Assembly (NCBI GenBank): GCA_964057225.1
Contig: OZ059899.1
Location: 11,780,001 to 11,844,000, forward strand
Origin: Auanema rhodensis
Taxonomy: Eukaryota; Nematoda; Chromadorea; Rhabditida; Rhabditidae
Direction of reading: 5' to 3'
Length of the DNA: 64,000 bases
A program made the translations under genes and the position numbers. Positions 52,884-64,000 of this stretch are shown in pieces (the stretch's first letter is position 1; each line of letters opens with the position of its first letter). The notes under the pieces were generated by a model. That model saw nothing but the letters and a program-made list of their open reading frames with translations, searched no databases and was not told the origin of the DNA.

Positions 52884-53904
52884 ATGGTGGAGGGTGGTGT
52901 AGCTATCGTTAAATATCTACTATTTTTATCAAATCTAATTCTCTGGGTGAGTTAATGCTTCTAATTTCCACGAACTCCCCGCGAACGCCTTTGACTGCTA
53001 TGTTCTTCTGTATACTTTTAGACTGGAGGGCTTGGTCTCATCATCCTCGGATCAGTGTTACAGTTAAAGTTTGCAGGTGTATTGGATATATTAGGGGATG
53101 AAAGGTATTAATATTGTTATGAACATGCTTGTATTCAAATAATTTCAGGTTAGCAACCCCTATATTACTATTAGCTTTAGGTACACTATGTACCTTATTA
53201 GGCTTTTTGGGTTGCTGTGGAGCTATCCGAGAAAACTACTGTTTGACAGTATCTTTTGCCGTATTACTTGCTTTGGTAATTGTACGTAAAAACTCATTGA
53301 AACTGAATGATTCAACTATACATATATATATATTCAGATGTTAGAAACAGCTGCTGTCATAACAGCATATGCTTTACATGAAGACATTCGGAGTGGATTA
53401 GCCAGTCAACTTCAAATGGGACTACATCGATATAATAAGAGCAGTGGAGTTCAGGCCGCTTGGGATCAAACACACCAGGTACAGAGCAGCCTAACTAGGT
53501 TTATGTATATAACTCTTGAGTTTAGTTATTCTATTGCTGTGGAGTCAGCAATGCTAGCGATTGGTCTTCATTGGGAGCAATTCCTGAATCATGCTGTATT
53601 CATCCCGAAGACGGTTGCACCACTGAAGCTAGCGCTTTGTACCAACCGGGTTGTATCGAAAAAGTTGAAAGTAAGTTTTGCAAAAGGGCAAAGAAAAAGT
53701 GAAGAGAACATCTGACAAGTAGCCCTCTTATGATAAATTGATCGTACGTCAGTGAAATTTCAACTTTAAGGCTGGGCATTAGTCAACGCCGCACTGGTTG
53801 GGGGGGCCTCTGCCATTCTGGCAGGCCTACAAGTTATTGGAGTTTGTTTCGCTTGTTGCCTTTCGAAAAGTATTCTGAAAGATTTCCATGATTTTTATTA
53901 CTAA
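52884..53904 (+). CDS. tsp-7: Tetraspanin (CD63-like)
   Basis: Four-helix membrane organiser. Exons 52884-52946, 53022-53104, 53149-53281, 53338-53478, 53526-53670 and 53771-53904 keep frame, giving about 232 residues. TM1 contains KYLLFLSNLILW. TM2 is followed by FLGCCGAIRENYCL, the conserved small intracellular loop. The large extracellular loop has the tetraspanin CCG motif in LFYCCGVSNASDWSSLG, then ESCCIHPEDGC and PGC. TM4 ends VCFACCLSKSIL with the tail DFHDFYY. Next to the divergent-side Frizzled gene; from memory C. elegans tsp-7 and mom-5 are also neighbours, which supports the symbol. Confidence 0.9.
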
Positions 53905-54974
53905 GACTCATATATAGCTGCTTAACATTAGTTGAGATCATAAATTATTTTCAAAATTAACTTATTTGCTAATTAACACCAAAAAACAACAACTATTGTT
54001 CTTATGTTGATTGCATCTTCTATAGAGATTTTTTATATTAATTTTATGAAAGTGGGCCTTTGTTGCAATACTTAAAATGATTTCATATAAACTTTTCTTT
54101 CAAAAAAACAGCATAATTCTATTTATAATAGCCAAGATGTCCACCCCTTTAAGTAGACATTTTCATTATTCTCAAGTCAGAACCAACATGCTACCCGTCT
54201 TCTCTCTCAGTCATCAATCTCCATACATCATTTACTCAACTGGCACCCAATGCAACTACATTCTGCCTTCTACTATAATCCGCTCTTCTTCATAATTAAT
54301 CTTTCTGTGGTGATAGTGATCTAGAGTATATTTAAATAAATAAAGAAATCAAATTCACAAAATCTTTGTTAACCTTGTTTACAAGCAAACCACGGTGATG
54401 AATTATAAGCATAAGGCAATCATAGATTGGCAATATCAAAGAATATTGAGCAGATTAAGCGACCTTGTAGAGTGAATGAGAATTATGAGTAGAAACAAAA
54501 TAATATACAAACACCAGAATTTACAATTCTCCGTTAAATTGCAGCGTTATTTGAAATGCTGTACAAGTTATAAAGCCGAAAGCAAAGCAAAATTGAAGCC
54601 TAACAATCGAACACGTAATATATGAAATACATTGCATTGAGGCAGATCAAGGAGGCAAGTCATGAGACCACATTAGTAAATGTAAAAATACTTAAAGTAA
54701 AAAAGTGTTCAAACGGTAATAAGAAATAAAAAATCGTAAGAATTCTGCCATAAATGGTATGTATACGTAGAAGGAAAAAGAATTGACTCCAATCAAAAAG
54801 AATGAGTCACTAGAGATTTGACGCATATGGCAGAAAACTTTTTACAACTAGCATAAAACATAAAAGTCTAAAGCGGGCCATGATCTATTTCATAGAATTA
54901 AAACTGCATGCTGTCAAGATATTACAAATAATACTTACTATTAAATAGTTAAATGTTGAATAACAAGAAAGGAT
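53905..54974. other. Intergenic region between convergent tsp-7 and mom-5
   Basis: About 1.1 kb where the two genes end toward each other. An AATAAA-rich stretch lies near 54335-54345. No gene or conserved element is recognised. Confidence 0.6.
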
Positions 54975-57108
54975 TTAACGTTCCGTGGTAGATACGGCAG
55001 AGCGATGATTACAAAAACGTGAATAAGCTCGTTGATAACTACCTACGGTTTTCGAACTACACACCCAAACCGCACAGGTTATACCAACTACGAGTTGTGT
55101 GAAATACCTAAAACAAGAGCTTTAATAACAAATTAAATCATTCATGTAACTTACTTTAAGAAAAATATGAGAATTTCAGGTGGTCGAGTATCATTTCTAG
55201 GAAGGCAAGCGGAAAGTGGAGTATTGAAACCAAAAACATGCCTGTCGCCACGAAGGCATCTATGAGTATACCATCCTAAAACCATATAAAATTTAATTTA
55301 CCGATTCAATACTCATCATTACCTTCAATCCATACAGGCATTTGTACAGCTTGGTAAAATAAGATTGCGGCGCTAATGGCAGTAGGCATAGCATACATAA
55401 CAGCAAATGCGGAAACTCTGAATCAAAATAAATAAAATAAACAAACAATTGAGTAAACGAACCTAAGCATTAACTTTTCAAGTTTACTAATATTACAGTC
55501 AATATCGGAGTGTTGCAACTTGATGTATCTACGAATACGAAGCATTGACCAAACTCCGCAGACGAGTAAGATAAGTCCAAGAGCTTAAAATAACAAAATA
55601 ACAAAATGAATATCTACTAGTTGTACATACCTATGCAAAAAGCCATTGGAACAAACACAAAATATAACAAAGCGTTTGGTTCAAGATTACCTACAGAACA
55701 TGTTCCTGTAAATAAATAGAATTAGTTAGTTAAGCAATAAAATTTTTAAAAAAACCTGTGAACACATCCCCATCTATAGAGTTTGTAACTAATACAGCTA
55801 CCGACAACAATGCTGGAATTCCCCAACAAAGAGCGTGAAACATCGTTGATAAACTATCAATAGATTCAGCTCCCCACTTCAGGTTTGCAGCCAAAAACCA
55901 TGCCAAGCACATAACAACCCACCTAAAGAATACAAATAATTTATGCTTTAATATAGTTCAAACCATGCACTGCTAGCCATTGTGAAGTAATAATGAAGAA
56001 CCGCTAATCCACTGCAAGGAACCTTTTCGCCTCCTTGGGTTACCAATGAATTCTTAGAATCTCCATATAATCCACAAGCATACTTATCTTCACCCAAAAC
56101 ACCTACAACCAGAAGTAATTAAAAGTATGAGCCAAAGTGAAACTCTACCTATCATGTACACAATAGATATCATTAAATAGCAAAGAGCCATGTACAGAAT
56201 TGGCCTAACGGGATATTGAAACCGAGACATATCAATAAGGAAAGTTAGGATAGTAAAGACACAACAGACAGCGCATGCTACTGACCATCCGCCAGTCCAA
56301 AACCGTAGAAATCGACGAATGCGGGAATCAAATAACATAGGATACTTAATACAAAACATTTTAAAAAATCGCATAACAGTGAACTAACCTGATTATCAGC
56401 ATCACATGGCAGACTGCAGCTTTCTAATCGGCCAGATGCTAACAATAAACTAAAGTGACCACCTAGAGAAGCTTTCATTGATGATGGGCATTCTAATGAT
56501 CTACTGGAAGAACTGAAAAGAGAAAAATGAATAAAGTCAACCATTAATATCCTACTGTTTCGGTAAAGTTGTGGAAGATGTTCTATTCTCTCCGACACAG
56601 ATTCCATCAGCGGGGAACCTGTCACATTCTAACTGTTCGGGCCATCGAAAGCCGAACTTTAACATTAGACTTTCGCAGCCGTTTTTCGCCGAGAGACATA
56701 AATCTCTACAAGGCTGAATGGGCTTCTCTAGTACAGTACAAACTGGGGCGTATCTAAACAAGAACATAAACTAAACAAACATTGATATATAGAAACATAC
56801 ACTGTGCATAAAAAAAGTTTGATATCTTCTGAGCATTTAACTTTAACAAGAGCATTAAACTGACTAATAGCATTTCCGGCTTCTTCCTGAGATTGATGAT
56901 TGAGCAAATTAGGATATACAGTCATATTATAGGCTATATCTGAGCACATAGGAATACTTATAGGTACACAGTTTCTCCCTGCGGTGCCGATAGGCTAAAC
57001 AAAATAAATTTTAGGAAGCTTGAAAAACTTTTTTTTTACCTGCTGATAAACCTGCCCATTAATGTAATTTAAAAGTGAAAAAAAATGTATGAATTTTAAC
57101 AACCCCAT
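54975..57108 (-). CDS. mom-5: Frizzled Wnt receptor (MOM-5 type, Fz1/2/7 class)
   Basis: Plasma-membrane Wnt receptor. The start at 57108 gives a signal peptide ([15 protein letters not shown]...). The cysteine-rich domain follows: [32 protein letters not shown], then [18 protein letters not shown] and the [20 protein letters not shown] segment. The seven-helix part includes [20 protein letters not shown], an [15 protein letters not shown] segment, ACGLYG...[14 protein letters not shown] and [18 protein letters not shown]. The short cytoplasmic tail starts [15 protein letters not shown], so the Dishevelled-binding KTxxxW motif is KTVGSY, with Tyr for Trp. The C-terminal exon and the preceding helix are in frame, so this does not look like a splice artefact. 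The tail ends STTER with no obvious PDZ motif. Confidence 0.93.
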
Positions 57109-57743
57109 ATTCCGCTTATCTTATTCGTTTATTGCATTGCCACTCAAATCTATAATAAAAAATCAAATATTGAATATTCAAAAACGCAAATTAACGCTTA
57201 ATATTATTAAAAAACAAACATTAACTTAGTAAGAACTAATAAAAACAACAAAAGAACATAAAAATCTTAATGGGTCCATTAAAAGTCATCATAAATCAAT
57301 CTAATGGGAGATACAACATCCATACCCCCGCTTAAAAAGCTACCGTAATCAAACAATCGTGGCGGGAAAGAAATAGAAATTTTTAAATAAAAAAGCTAGT
57401 GTATCATATGTTTCTGGCATTTCATGAATAATTATGAGCTAATTTATGTAGTTTAGAATAAACTAGAAGATTGGAAAATATAAAACAATGTTAATCAATT
57501 AATAAAATGATTAATGAAAAGGCGTAGTTGGGAAATAAAGGGATTAGTAAATAATTCTTGTTTTGCTTGGTTCTGTTGCTTATCTTTTCTATCTGCTTTC
57601 TTCATCTTCTATACATTCTTCCTTGTTAGTAGTAGTGATTGTGTTATTGATCTTCAGGCCGGTTAAGTTAACTTATCTGTATTTTCTTCTTCATAATTTC
57701 GGTTGGTATTTTACTAATCCGTTAAAAGGATTCTATAGATATC
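57109..57743. other. Shared upstream region of divergent mom-5 and CoA synthase
   Basis: About 635 bp, AT-rich, between two head-to-head genes; probably a shared or back-to-back promoter region. An open frame at 57563-57751 runs into the CoA synthase start but is hydrophobic low-complexity. Confidence 0.5.
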
Positions 57744-59563
57744 ATGGTTGATGTTGGCTTACTTGTTCTTTCTGCAAGGAATATATCGAGACTTGTCACA
57801 CTACTCACTAATGCAAGGAATTCTGTTAAGTCCAAGTTGTATGTAAGGTACGGCTCAACTTTCATCTTCACTTCTGAGTTCTCTCCCTATTTTGAATCTT
57901 GGTTATAACTTTGTGGCGTTCTTTCTACATTCTATGGTTATGATCACTTCAGAGTACAAGGTCCGTGTTTACACACTGTGTTACCTTCCATATACTTGCA
58001 ATCGTCTCAAGTATGCCCTGAGTTGGATGTAAGAGTTCTATTGGGCAAGAAAGTGCCAGAAAACGCTTGTCTTATTGGGGAAGAAGAGCCATCAGATTAT
58101 GATGTCCCAAAACCTTTATATAGAAAAGTTATTGTTTTCATTCTCTATAAATATAATTCTCACCTACTTAGGTAGTAATCGGTGGAACATTTGATCGTTT
58201 GCACAATGGACATAAAGTTCTACTTTCAAAAGCTGCACTCCTTGCAAGTGAGAGTATTACATGTGGGGTAACTTATAAGTCAATGATCATAAGTTGGATG
58301 AACATTTAAATATTTCTATGTATACCATTGTTCTAGAGAAACAATTATTTGAGCTAATTGAACCAATTGAAACAAGAATGTCTGCTGTCCGAGATTTTGT
58401 TTCGGATGTATCTGATAATGTCGTTTGTCTTCCTGAACCAATCATTGATCCATTTGGACCCTCCATTATTATTCCTGATTTAGAAGCTATCATAGTTAGT
58501 AAGGAGACAGTTAAAGGAGGTGAAGCTGTAAATAAGAAGCGTCAGGTGGATAAACTAATTATAAATTTAATAATTATAAAGTTTTCTTTAAGGAAAAGGG
58601 GCTTAGTTACTTAGAGAATGTTGTTATTGATTTGCTGGAAGCTAATGACCACGTGTTGAACGAAACAAAAATAAGTTCTTCAAGTCGTAGAAGGTTTATT
58701 TCACATGTTGAATATTATTCAAAGAATTGTTTTAGAGAAGCACTGGGAACTTTACTAAAAACTCCTAATGTTCAAAAAAATAAAAGACGATCGTATATTA
58801 TCGGTTTAACGGGTGGTATTGCTTCCGGAAAGTCTAATATCGCTAAATATTTACAAAAGGAAGATGGATTTGAGGTCTTTCCCAACCAAAGTTATATTCA
58901 CAACATTCTCTTTCAGTCAATAGATTGTGATAAACTAGCTCATTCGTGCTACGCCAAAGGAACTGAATTAGTTCAACTTATTGAAAAGCATTTCGAAGGT
59001 GTTGTAAAAGACGAAGAAATTGATCGTAGAGCTTTAGGAAGAATAGTTTTTACTGACAAGGTTTTATTCTTCTAATTTACATCTTGTTCACTTGATTTTT
59101 TTAAGGAAAAGCTTAAACTTTTGAGCAGCTTAATTTGGCCAATTGTGAAAAAGAAAATTGATGTGATTATTGAACAGTCAACAAGCAAATATATAGGTTC
59201 AATATTGAGTTATAATATTGTTATAATAGGGTAGAAATTATAGTAATAGAAGCTGCTGCTATTGTTGAAGCAGGTTGGGATGAATTCATGGATGAATTGT
59301 GGACTGTCTTTGTTCCACCCGAGGAAGAGGTTCAACGTGTTATTGCAAGAGATGGAATCACCAAAGAAGAAGTTTATCTTGATTTTATTTGAAATTTATA
59401 ATTGATTGTCTTTCAGGCTCAAAACAGAGTTGACAGTCAAATTTCTAATACAGATCGTTTATCGAAGAGTCATGTTGCTTTTTGTTCGTTGTGGGCTTTT
59501 GAAGAAACAGAAAAGCAAGTTCGTCAAGCTGTGCAAGCTTTACGAATTAGAACTTCACAATAA
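57744..59563 (+). CDS. Bifunctional CoA synthase (PPAT/DPCK, COASY)
   Basis: Catalyses the last two steps of coenzyme A synthesis: 4'-phosphopantetheine adenylyltransferase then dephospho-CoA kinase. Early exons are 57744-57847, 57953-58127, 58172-58292 and 58337-58545, in phase. The PPAT domain has [20 protein letters not shown] with the nucleotidyltransferase HxGH box, then PLLDP-like [11 protein letters not shown] and [16 protein letters not shown]. The kinase domain (from about 58780) has the P-loop [22 protein letters not shown], and later [12 protein letters not shown] and [10 protein letters not shown]. It ends RIRTSQ. An intron at 58875-58916 is 42 nt, in frame and stop-free. Its 3' end is only about 75 bp from the convergent Tat-SF1 stop. 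Confidence 0.92.
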
Positions 59564-59637
59564 TAATATAATTGTCATAATTGCATAAATATTTACTTAC
59601 AAAAATGAAGACTGCCAATTTAAAAAAAAAACAAAAG

Positions 59638-61318
59638 TTATTCCGTTTCTGCAGTTCCTTCCAACAATTTGTTCCAATGAGCCATTCGTTTTTCACGAGC
59701 TTCATCAGATTCTTCAACTTTGTATTTAGTTTTACCATCCCATAGTGAAGCTTCAACACTAAAATCAAATATTGTAATCAAAAAATAATACAAAAGATAC
59801 ATTTTTCCTCGTATAACTCTTCCACCAAGCATTTGAACAGCCAAATCGGAATGCTCAGTTGTTTCAAACGCTACGGAAACAACTCCTTCAGGATTATTCT
59901 GAAAATAAAATAAAATAAAACATAATTTCAAAATAAATTACGTCATAAACAACAACTTTCTTTACAGTTCCGTATTTGGAACAAAGTTCATTGAACTCTT
60001 CTTTCAAATCAAGAAGTAATGCCGCATTAGCCTAAACAGCTTTAGAAATAACATATTCTAATTAAGATCTGAACCAGCATTTCATCCAAAGTGAAGACAT
60101 TCTTGAAAATAACAGTACAATCAGACTTAGGTCGATAATTTCTTGGCTTCTCAGGCTTCCATTCGAACAGCCTGAAAACATTAAGATTTCATGATTTAAG
60201 TAGAATTGCTTACCGTTTTTGTCGTTCCATATAAATTTTTTTTTGCGTAGCGGTCATCTTTTTTCGTTTTTTTGACGGATCATATTCTCCTTTAATTTCA
60301 AAATGAGCTTTTTCAACTTTAACTTCATGCCCATTCAGTTGAGCACCATCCAAGATATTCAACGCAAGTTCTACTGATTCCTTCAACGTAAAAAATGTAA
60401 TGATTTGAGGAAGAAGATAATTTACTCTTCTAATGTAGCAACATCGTCCATCACCCTTCAGATTTCCTTCTTCATCTTTATACAGCTTTGCTTTTGGTTT
60501 ACCATTTCTTGCATCAGGTTGAACAACTCCACATTTGCTTACAAAAGCCTAAGAAGCAGGTACAAAACTTAGAAAACGCTTTACCACAAATTCTTCTTCG
60601 GTGAGATCAGTAGGCAAATTACTAACATAAATGGCATTAACTTTTTCGTCCATATCAATCCAGCCTTGAACATATTAAGCATTTTTCTAAATACAAAACT
60701 GACTACCTTCTGGTCTGGGTTCTACATGTCCGCGCTTGCCTTTCTTAGGTTCTGGCTTGGCAGGTTCACCATCTTTTCGTTCTTCATTCATTTTCTCTAA
60801 AATATTTAAAATCATACACGAAAATATATTGTGCTTGCCGTAATCATATTCCACACCATAATTGGCTTGATACTGAGCAATGAAGTCTTCATCCACTTCT
60901 TGCTCCTTTTCCCATTGTTGGGTTTGAGAATTCCATTTCATACGTACACCGTCAACTACCTATACAATAACATAACAACTTCAAAAAATGCTTGATTGAT
61001 ACAGATATTTCTGATGCTTCTTGCTCAAGCCAAAGCTGTTGCACAAATTCCAGATCATCCTCAGAGAGAGGTGACCATTCATCATGAAGATGTTGCATAA
61101 ATTGTCCAGTTGATTTATATCGTCCATACCATTTTTCATTTAAATATCGAGTTTCAAAATCTGTAGATTGCTTATTCAGAATTTTATAATATTTCTCACG
61201 TATCACCTGAAGCAGTTGCAGGGCAGGCATTTTTTGATTGTTCTGCAGTTTCTTGTGAGACTTGCTCGTTTGTCTCAGGAACAGACTCAGTAGATATCTC
61301 ATCTACTGGTTCTGACAT
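59638..61318 (-). CDS. HIV Tat-specific factor 1 homologue (HTATSF1 / Cus2 splicing factor)
   Basis: Nuclear RNA-binding protein that assists U2 snRNP and elongation-coupled splicing. Starts MSEPVDEISTESVPETNEQ at 61318 (acidic N terminus). An exon with WYGRYKSTGQFMQHL and WSPLSEDDLEFV follows, then MKWNSQTQQWEKEQE. RRM1 (about 60420-60660) contains AIYVSNLPTDLTEEEFV and FVSKCGVV. RRM2 (about 59800-60230) contains CTVIFKNVFTLDEM and GTVKKVVVYDNNPEGVVSVA, ending with ASLWDGKTKY, typical of the family. The Lys/Glu/Pro-rich linker is PEPKKGKRGHVEPRPEG. The intron at 60797-60838 appears to be GC-AG, 42 nt and stop-free. Convergent with CoA synthase. Confidence 0.9.
60797..60838 (-). other. In-frame GC-AG intron in Tat-SF1 gene
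   Basis: Donor ACG|GCAAGC and acceptor TTTTAG|AG on the - strand; 42 nt with no stop. Splicing joins YDY to EKMNEERKDG in phase. If retained, 14 residues would be added. Confidence 0.6.
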
Positions 61319-62255
61319 TATCAAAAAGTTCTGCAAGAATGTGGTCAGATAAGCGGATTTTTATTAAGTTATGAAGAAAACGTAACAGACTATTCAAATA
61401 TTTTTCTCACACATACGCAATCTCTCGTGAAGTATTGGCACTTAAAATTTGAATTGAAAATTTCTAGCATTAACCGCGTCTGCGCGATTTTGAAATATTT
61501 CACTATTTGGTGATTGAACGATCTAATTGAATTCCGAAGATCTTAGTGTTTGAAGGGGTTTTGTTTCTTCGAAGCCATTTCAAAAATTTAGGTATTCAAA
61601 GCGGTTATATTCTCAATTACGAGTGGTTGCATTGTTAAACAATTAATGAAAATTCTAGGCCGCTGTTGAGAAAAAACTTAATATTTAGTTTTTATATATC
61701 TTGTTTCACTAACATAACGCGAGTGTTTACGAAAATGAAAAAAAACTAAAAACCGAAATAAAAAAATTAAAGAGATTGGGCAATTCAGGTGATTAAAGAT
61801 TGTTGTTTTTAACTACTAGTGATTTCATTCACGCAGTATTGAAAACAAGTTCTTTGACGTTGAGATTACATTAGATTTTAGATTTCTAATCAACTGGAAT
61901 CTTCATTTTAATAATACCAGACATAAGAATCAGTTTAATATAGTTTTTAAAACGAGATGGCAAATCTGAAAATAGACTTAACCGGGAAATAATCCTATTT
62001 CGTCATGCTGTATTCTTTTCAGTTTCTACGAAAAGTTTATTAGTGAATAACAAATCTAACTATCCATGTACTATTTCAAAGGCATCGACTTACTTTTCAT
62101 TTAATTATTGTAGTGGTTAGTTGAAGGTCAATTTTAAACTGAAAACTCCAACTACCAAGTTCCAAATGAGTTTAAGTTTCAGTAATGTGCTAATAACATT
62201 GCGGAACTTACTATATAAGATGTGGCAGTTTTTGATCTGAATCAGTTGCTCAGCA
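61319..62255. other. Divergent upstream region of Tat-SF1 and the collagen gene
   Basis: About 0.9 kb of AT-rich non-coding DNA containing both promoters. Only the collagen TATA box is distinct. Confidence 0.5.
62212..62219 (+). promoter_or_regulatory. TATA box of the collagen gene
   Basis: TATATAAG lies about 37-44 bp upstream of the collagen ATG, leaving room for a very short leader. Confidence 0.65.
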
Positions 62256-63271
62256 ATGGGTGTCAAAACACTAATTTCTGTTACTGCTTCCGTAACAGCA
62301 ATCACTACTGTTTTCTGCCTATTCACCGTTGGGCAAATTTTCTTCGAAATAAACAATTTCTATGATGATGCCCTCAAGGAGCTTGATAACTTCAAGGTAA
62401 TAATGTTTCTGTTCTTTTCTTACCTGAAGTGTATTGGTTCAGGATGTTGCCAACTCCGCTTGGCACGAAATGAAGCCAGCATCTTATGCTCGTGAACGTC
62501 GATCCGCATATGCCCAAAAGAGACAAGTTGTTATTCCTGGACTTTTCCCAGGGGTACTCCCAGGTGGTGGAACTTGCCAATGCGCTGCTCAAGCTAATAA
62601 CTGCCCAGCTGGACCACCAGGACCAACAGGACAACCAGGACTGGTAAGGATAACGATAATATGCATAAGTATAACGTCAATTTTAGCCTGGAGATAGAGG
62701 ACTCGATGGTCTCCCTGGTAAAAATGGAATTCCAGGTATTGCTCAAGTTCCTGGAATTCCTCAAGGAGAATGCATCACTTGCCCAATGGGTCCAGAAGGA
62801 CCTCGTGGTCCAGATGGACCTTTAGGACCTCCAGGACCAGACGGATTCCCAGGAGTTCCAGGAAACGGACCAGGAGGAATTGGCGAGCCAGGACCACCAG
62901 GATTACCAGGAGACCAAGGATTCGATGGTACCCCAGGAATGAATGGACTCCCTGGTACCCCAGGAAAGCCAGGAATTCGTGTTCGCGGAGCTCCTGGACC
63001 ACCAGGACCAATTGGACCAATCGGACCACGAGGATCAAATGGAAGTAATGGAGAAAATGCCGGACCAGGATCACCAGGAGCTCCCGGAGCCCCAGGACAA
63101 TCAGGACACAACGGTACTCCAGGACTTCCAGGAATACCAGGAAATCCAGGAATACCTGGTGCTCCAGGAGCAGATGCTGCTTATTGTCCTTGCCCACATC
63201 GTTCTAGCAATATGTTCGGAGCCAAAGTTCGTGCTGTGAAGAGAAAGGTCGTCAGACGTTTCAAGCAATAA
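62256..63271 (+). CDS. Cuticle collagen
   Basis: Secreted structural protein of the nematode cuticle. Exons 62256-62396, 62443-62643 and 62687-63271. The N-terminal non-repetitive part is [20 protein letters not shown], a membrane-spanning signal-anchor, with a furin-like processing site [13 protein letters not shown], and cysteine clusters [10 protein letters not shown] and CITC. Gly-X-Y blocks run from [11 protein letters not shown], interrupted around [15 protein letters not shown], to about 63170, then a short tail CPCPHRSS...[10 protein letters not shown] that is unusually basic. The glycine, proline and cysteine layout is typical of col/rol-type genes; I cannot assign a specific orthologue. 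Long open frames on the other five frames (62761-63111 - and others) are shadows of the repeat. Confidence 0.95.
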
Positions 63272-63308
63272 TTCTCCCGCGTCTTTGTTTGTATCAGTTT
63301 TGTGGTGA

Positions 63309-63314
63309 AATAAA
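63309..63314 (+). terminator. Polyadenylation signal of the collagen gene
   Basis: AATAAA begins 38 nt after the stop codon, a normal spacing for a nematode 3' UTR. Confidence 0.7.
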
Positions 63315-63394
63315 TATTTTGGCACAATACTATGAATTGGAGTTTATTCTTAATTTTACAGGCAATTTGTAATAATAATTTTGAAATCATAGAT

Positions 63395-63783
63395 TTAGTT
63401 GTCGAACTCAATATCTCGTTCCGTTGACATGGATAAAGCTGCTGAATTGTATTCTTCTTCAGTAGATGAGTGCTAAAATAATAAAAACTACGAGGAACTA
63501 TAATTCGAATAATACTTTTTTTGATTTGCGATGGGATTTTCGTCGTGATTTATTCAAAATAGATTGTGATAGTTTTATGATACGAACAGTTGGAGCAGTC
63601 TTAGGCAAATCAAATTGTCGAATTTGAAGGCGTTGTCTGAAGAGAGAGAAAGGGAGAAAAAAAGAAGATAAGGGAAATAGATGGAACCTACGATGTACTA
63701 GCTGGATCGTTTTTTTGAGCACGAATTGGTAGGAAAAAGTGAATGGAGAGAAGGAGCAGAAACATCAAGTATACTTCTCTCAT
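63395..63783 (-). CDS. Small secreted basic protein, unrecognised
   Basis: Three exons in phase, 63783-63692, 63636-63516 and 63472-63395, encode 96 residues. The N terminus MREVYLMFLLLLSIHFFLPI is a strong signal peptide (cleavage likely near IRA). The mature part has RLQIRQFDLPKTAPTVRIIK, a basic cluster NKSRRKSHRKSKK and an acidic/serine-rich end ERDIEFDN. The dibasic KSRR and RK sites could be proprotein-convertase sites (inference). There are no cysteines in the mature part and no family I recognise. It converges on the collagen gene, with about 120 bp between stop codons. Confidence 0.65.
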
Positions 63784-64000
63784 TGTGTATTGCTACTAAG
63801 ATCGCTAATAATCTTTAGTTTGGAAAGGAAGAACAACCGACAACCGGCTAAGAACGGGCTTTTTCTATCTAAAGAAAGGGTGGTGTTTTCAAATAAATTC
63901 TTGAATACCAAACCCAATCATACACACACATACACACACCGGGACAGGAGAACTTTACATCTATATTACAAACGTCATTGATGAAAAAGGAGTGAAAGCA
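63784..64000. other. Window end, upstream of the small secreted protein gene
   Basis: About 215 bp, with a short (CA)n-like stretch at 63922-63939. Probably the promoter of the - strand gene. Nothing else is seen. Confidence 0.5.

Noticed and set aside
57563-57751. Hydrophobic frame upstream of CoA synthase, considered as a signal-peptide extension
   Set aside because: It is in a different frame from the enzyme, and the enzyme has a good start at 57744.
62761-63239. Long frames antisense or shifted within the collagen gene
   Set aside because: Gly-X-Y repeats with biased codons create open frames in all six readings; the true frame is the one with glycine every third residue.

Overview
The window is nuclear DNA of a nematode. 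It is AT-rich, most introns are very short (about 41-50 nt) with GT...TTTCAG, TTTAG or TATAG junctions, and there is a classical cuticle collagen and a Str-type chemoreceptor. Orthologues recognisable from their proteins are CFI-1 (ARID3), FLVCR, NCBP-1 (CBP80), ICD-2 (NAC alpha), WWP-1, PSF-3 (GINS3), TSP-7, MOM-5 (Frizzled), CoA synthase and Tat-SF1. From memory, their C. elegans counterparts lie on chromosome I, several in the same cosmid groups (T23D8 and Y65B4), so the window looks like part of that ancestral chromosome. I cannot name the species. I saw no tRNA, rRNA or CRISPR array.

Layout: 1-3.8 kb is gene-poor. 3.8-10.35 kb (+) is cfi-1, 14 exons with a 2.9-kb intron. 13.1-18.2 kb (-) is an FLVCR-family transporter. 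18.2-22 kb is low-complexity DNA full of GA tracts. 22.06-25.8 kb (-) holds a small unknown two-exon gene and ncbp-1. 26.65-28.8 kb (-) is a rhodopsin-like GPCR. 28.8-36.7 kb has no recognisable gene apart from one unassigned coding-like stretch. 36.7-42.7 kb (-) is a compact group: a tiny secreted cysteine-rich peptide gene, icd-2, wwp-1 and psf-3.

The accessory region is 43.4-52.2 kb. It is a decayed Maverick/Polinton-like element with the C-terminal part of a protein-primed family B DNA polymerase, a broken retroviral-type integrase, small element ORFs, and a decayed nematode kinase-like gene that is probably cargo. It lies between near-identical 818-bp inverted arms. The outer part of each arm contains the first exons of a Str-type chemoreceptor. 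On the right the gene continues intact to its stop; on the left it is cut off inside exon 2. A 168-bp hairpin-bearing sequence is present as a direct repeat on both outer sides, 8.6 kb apart.

52.9-63.8 kb is again conserved host sequence: tsp-7 (+), mom-5 (-), CoA synthase (+) converging on Tat-SF1 (-), then a cuticle collagen (+) converging on an unrecognised small secreted basic protein gene (-).

Exon boundaries were worked out by eye from reading-frame phase and GT/GC...AG junctions. Starts and conserved cores are much firmer than individual weak splice sites.
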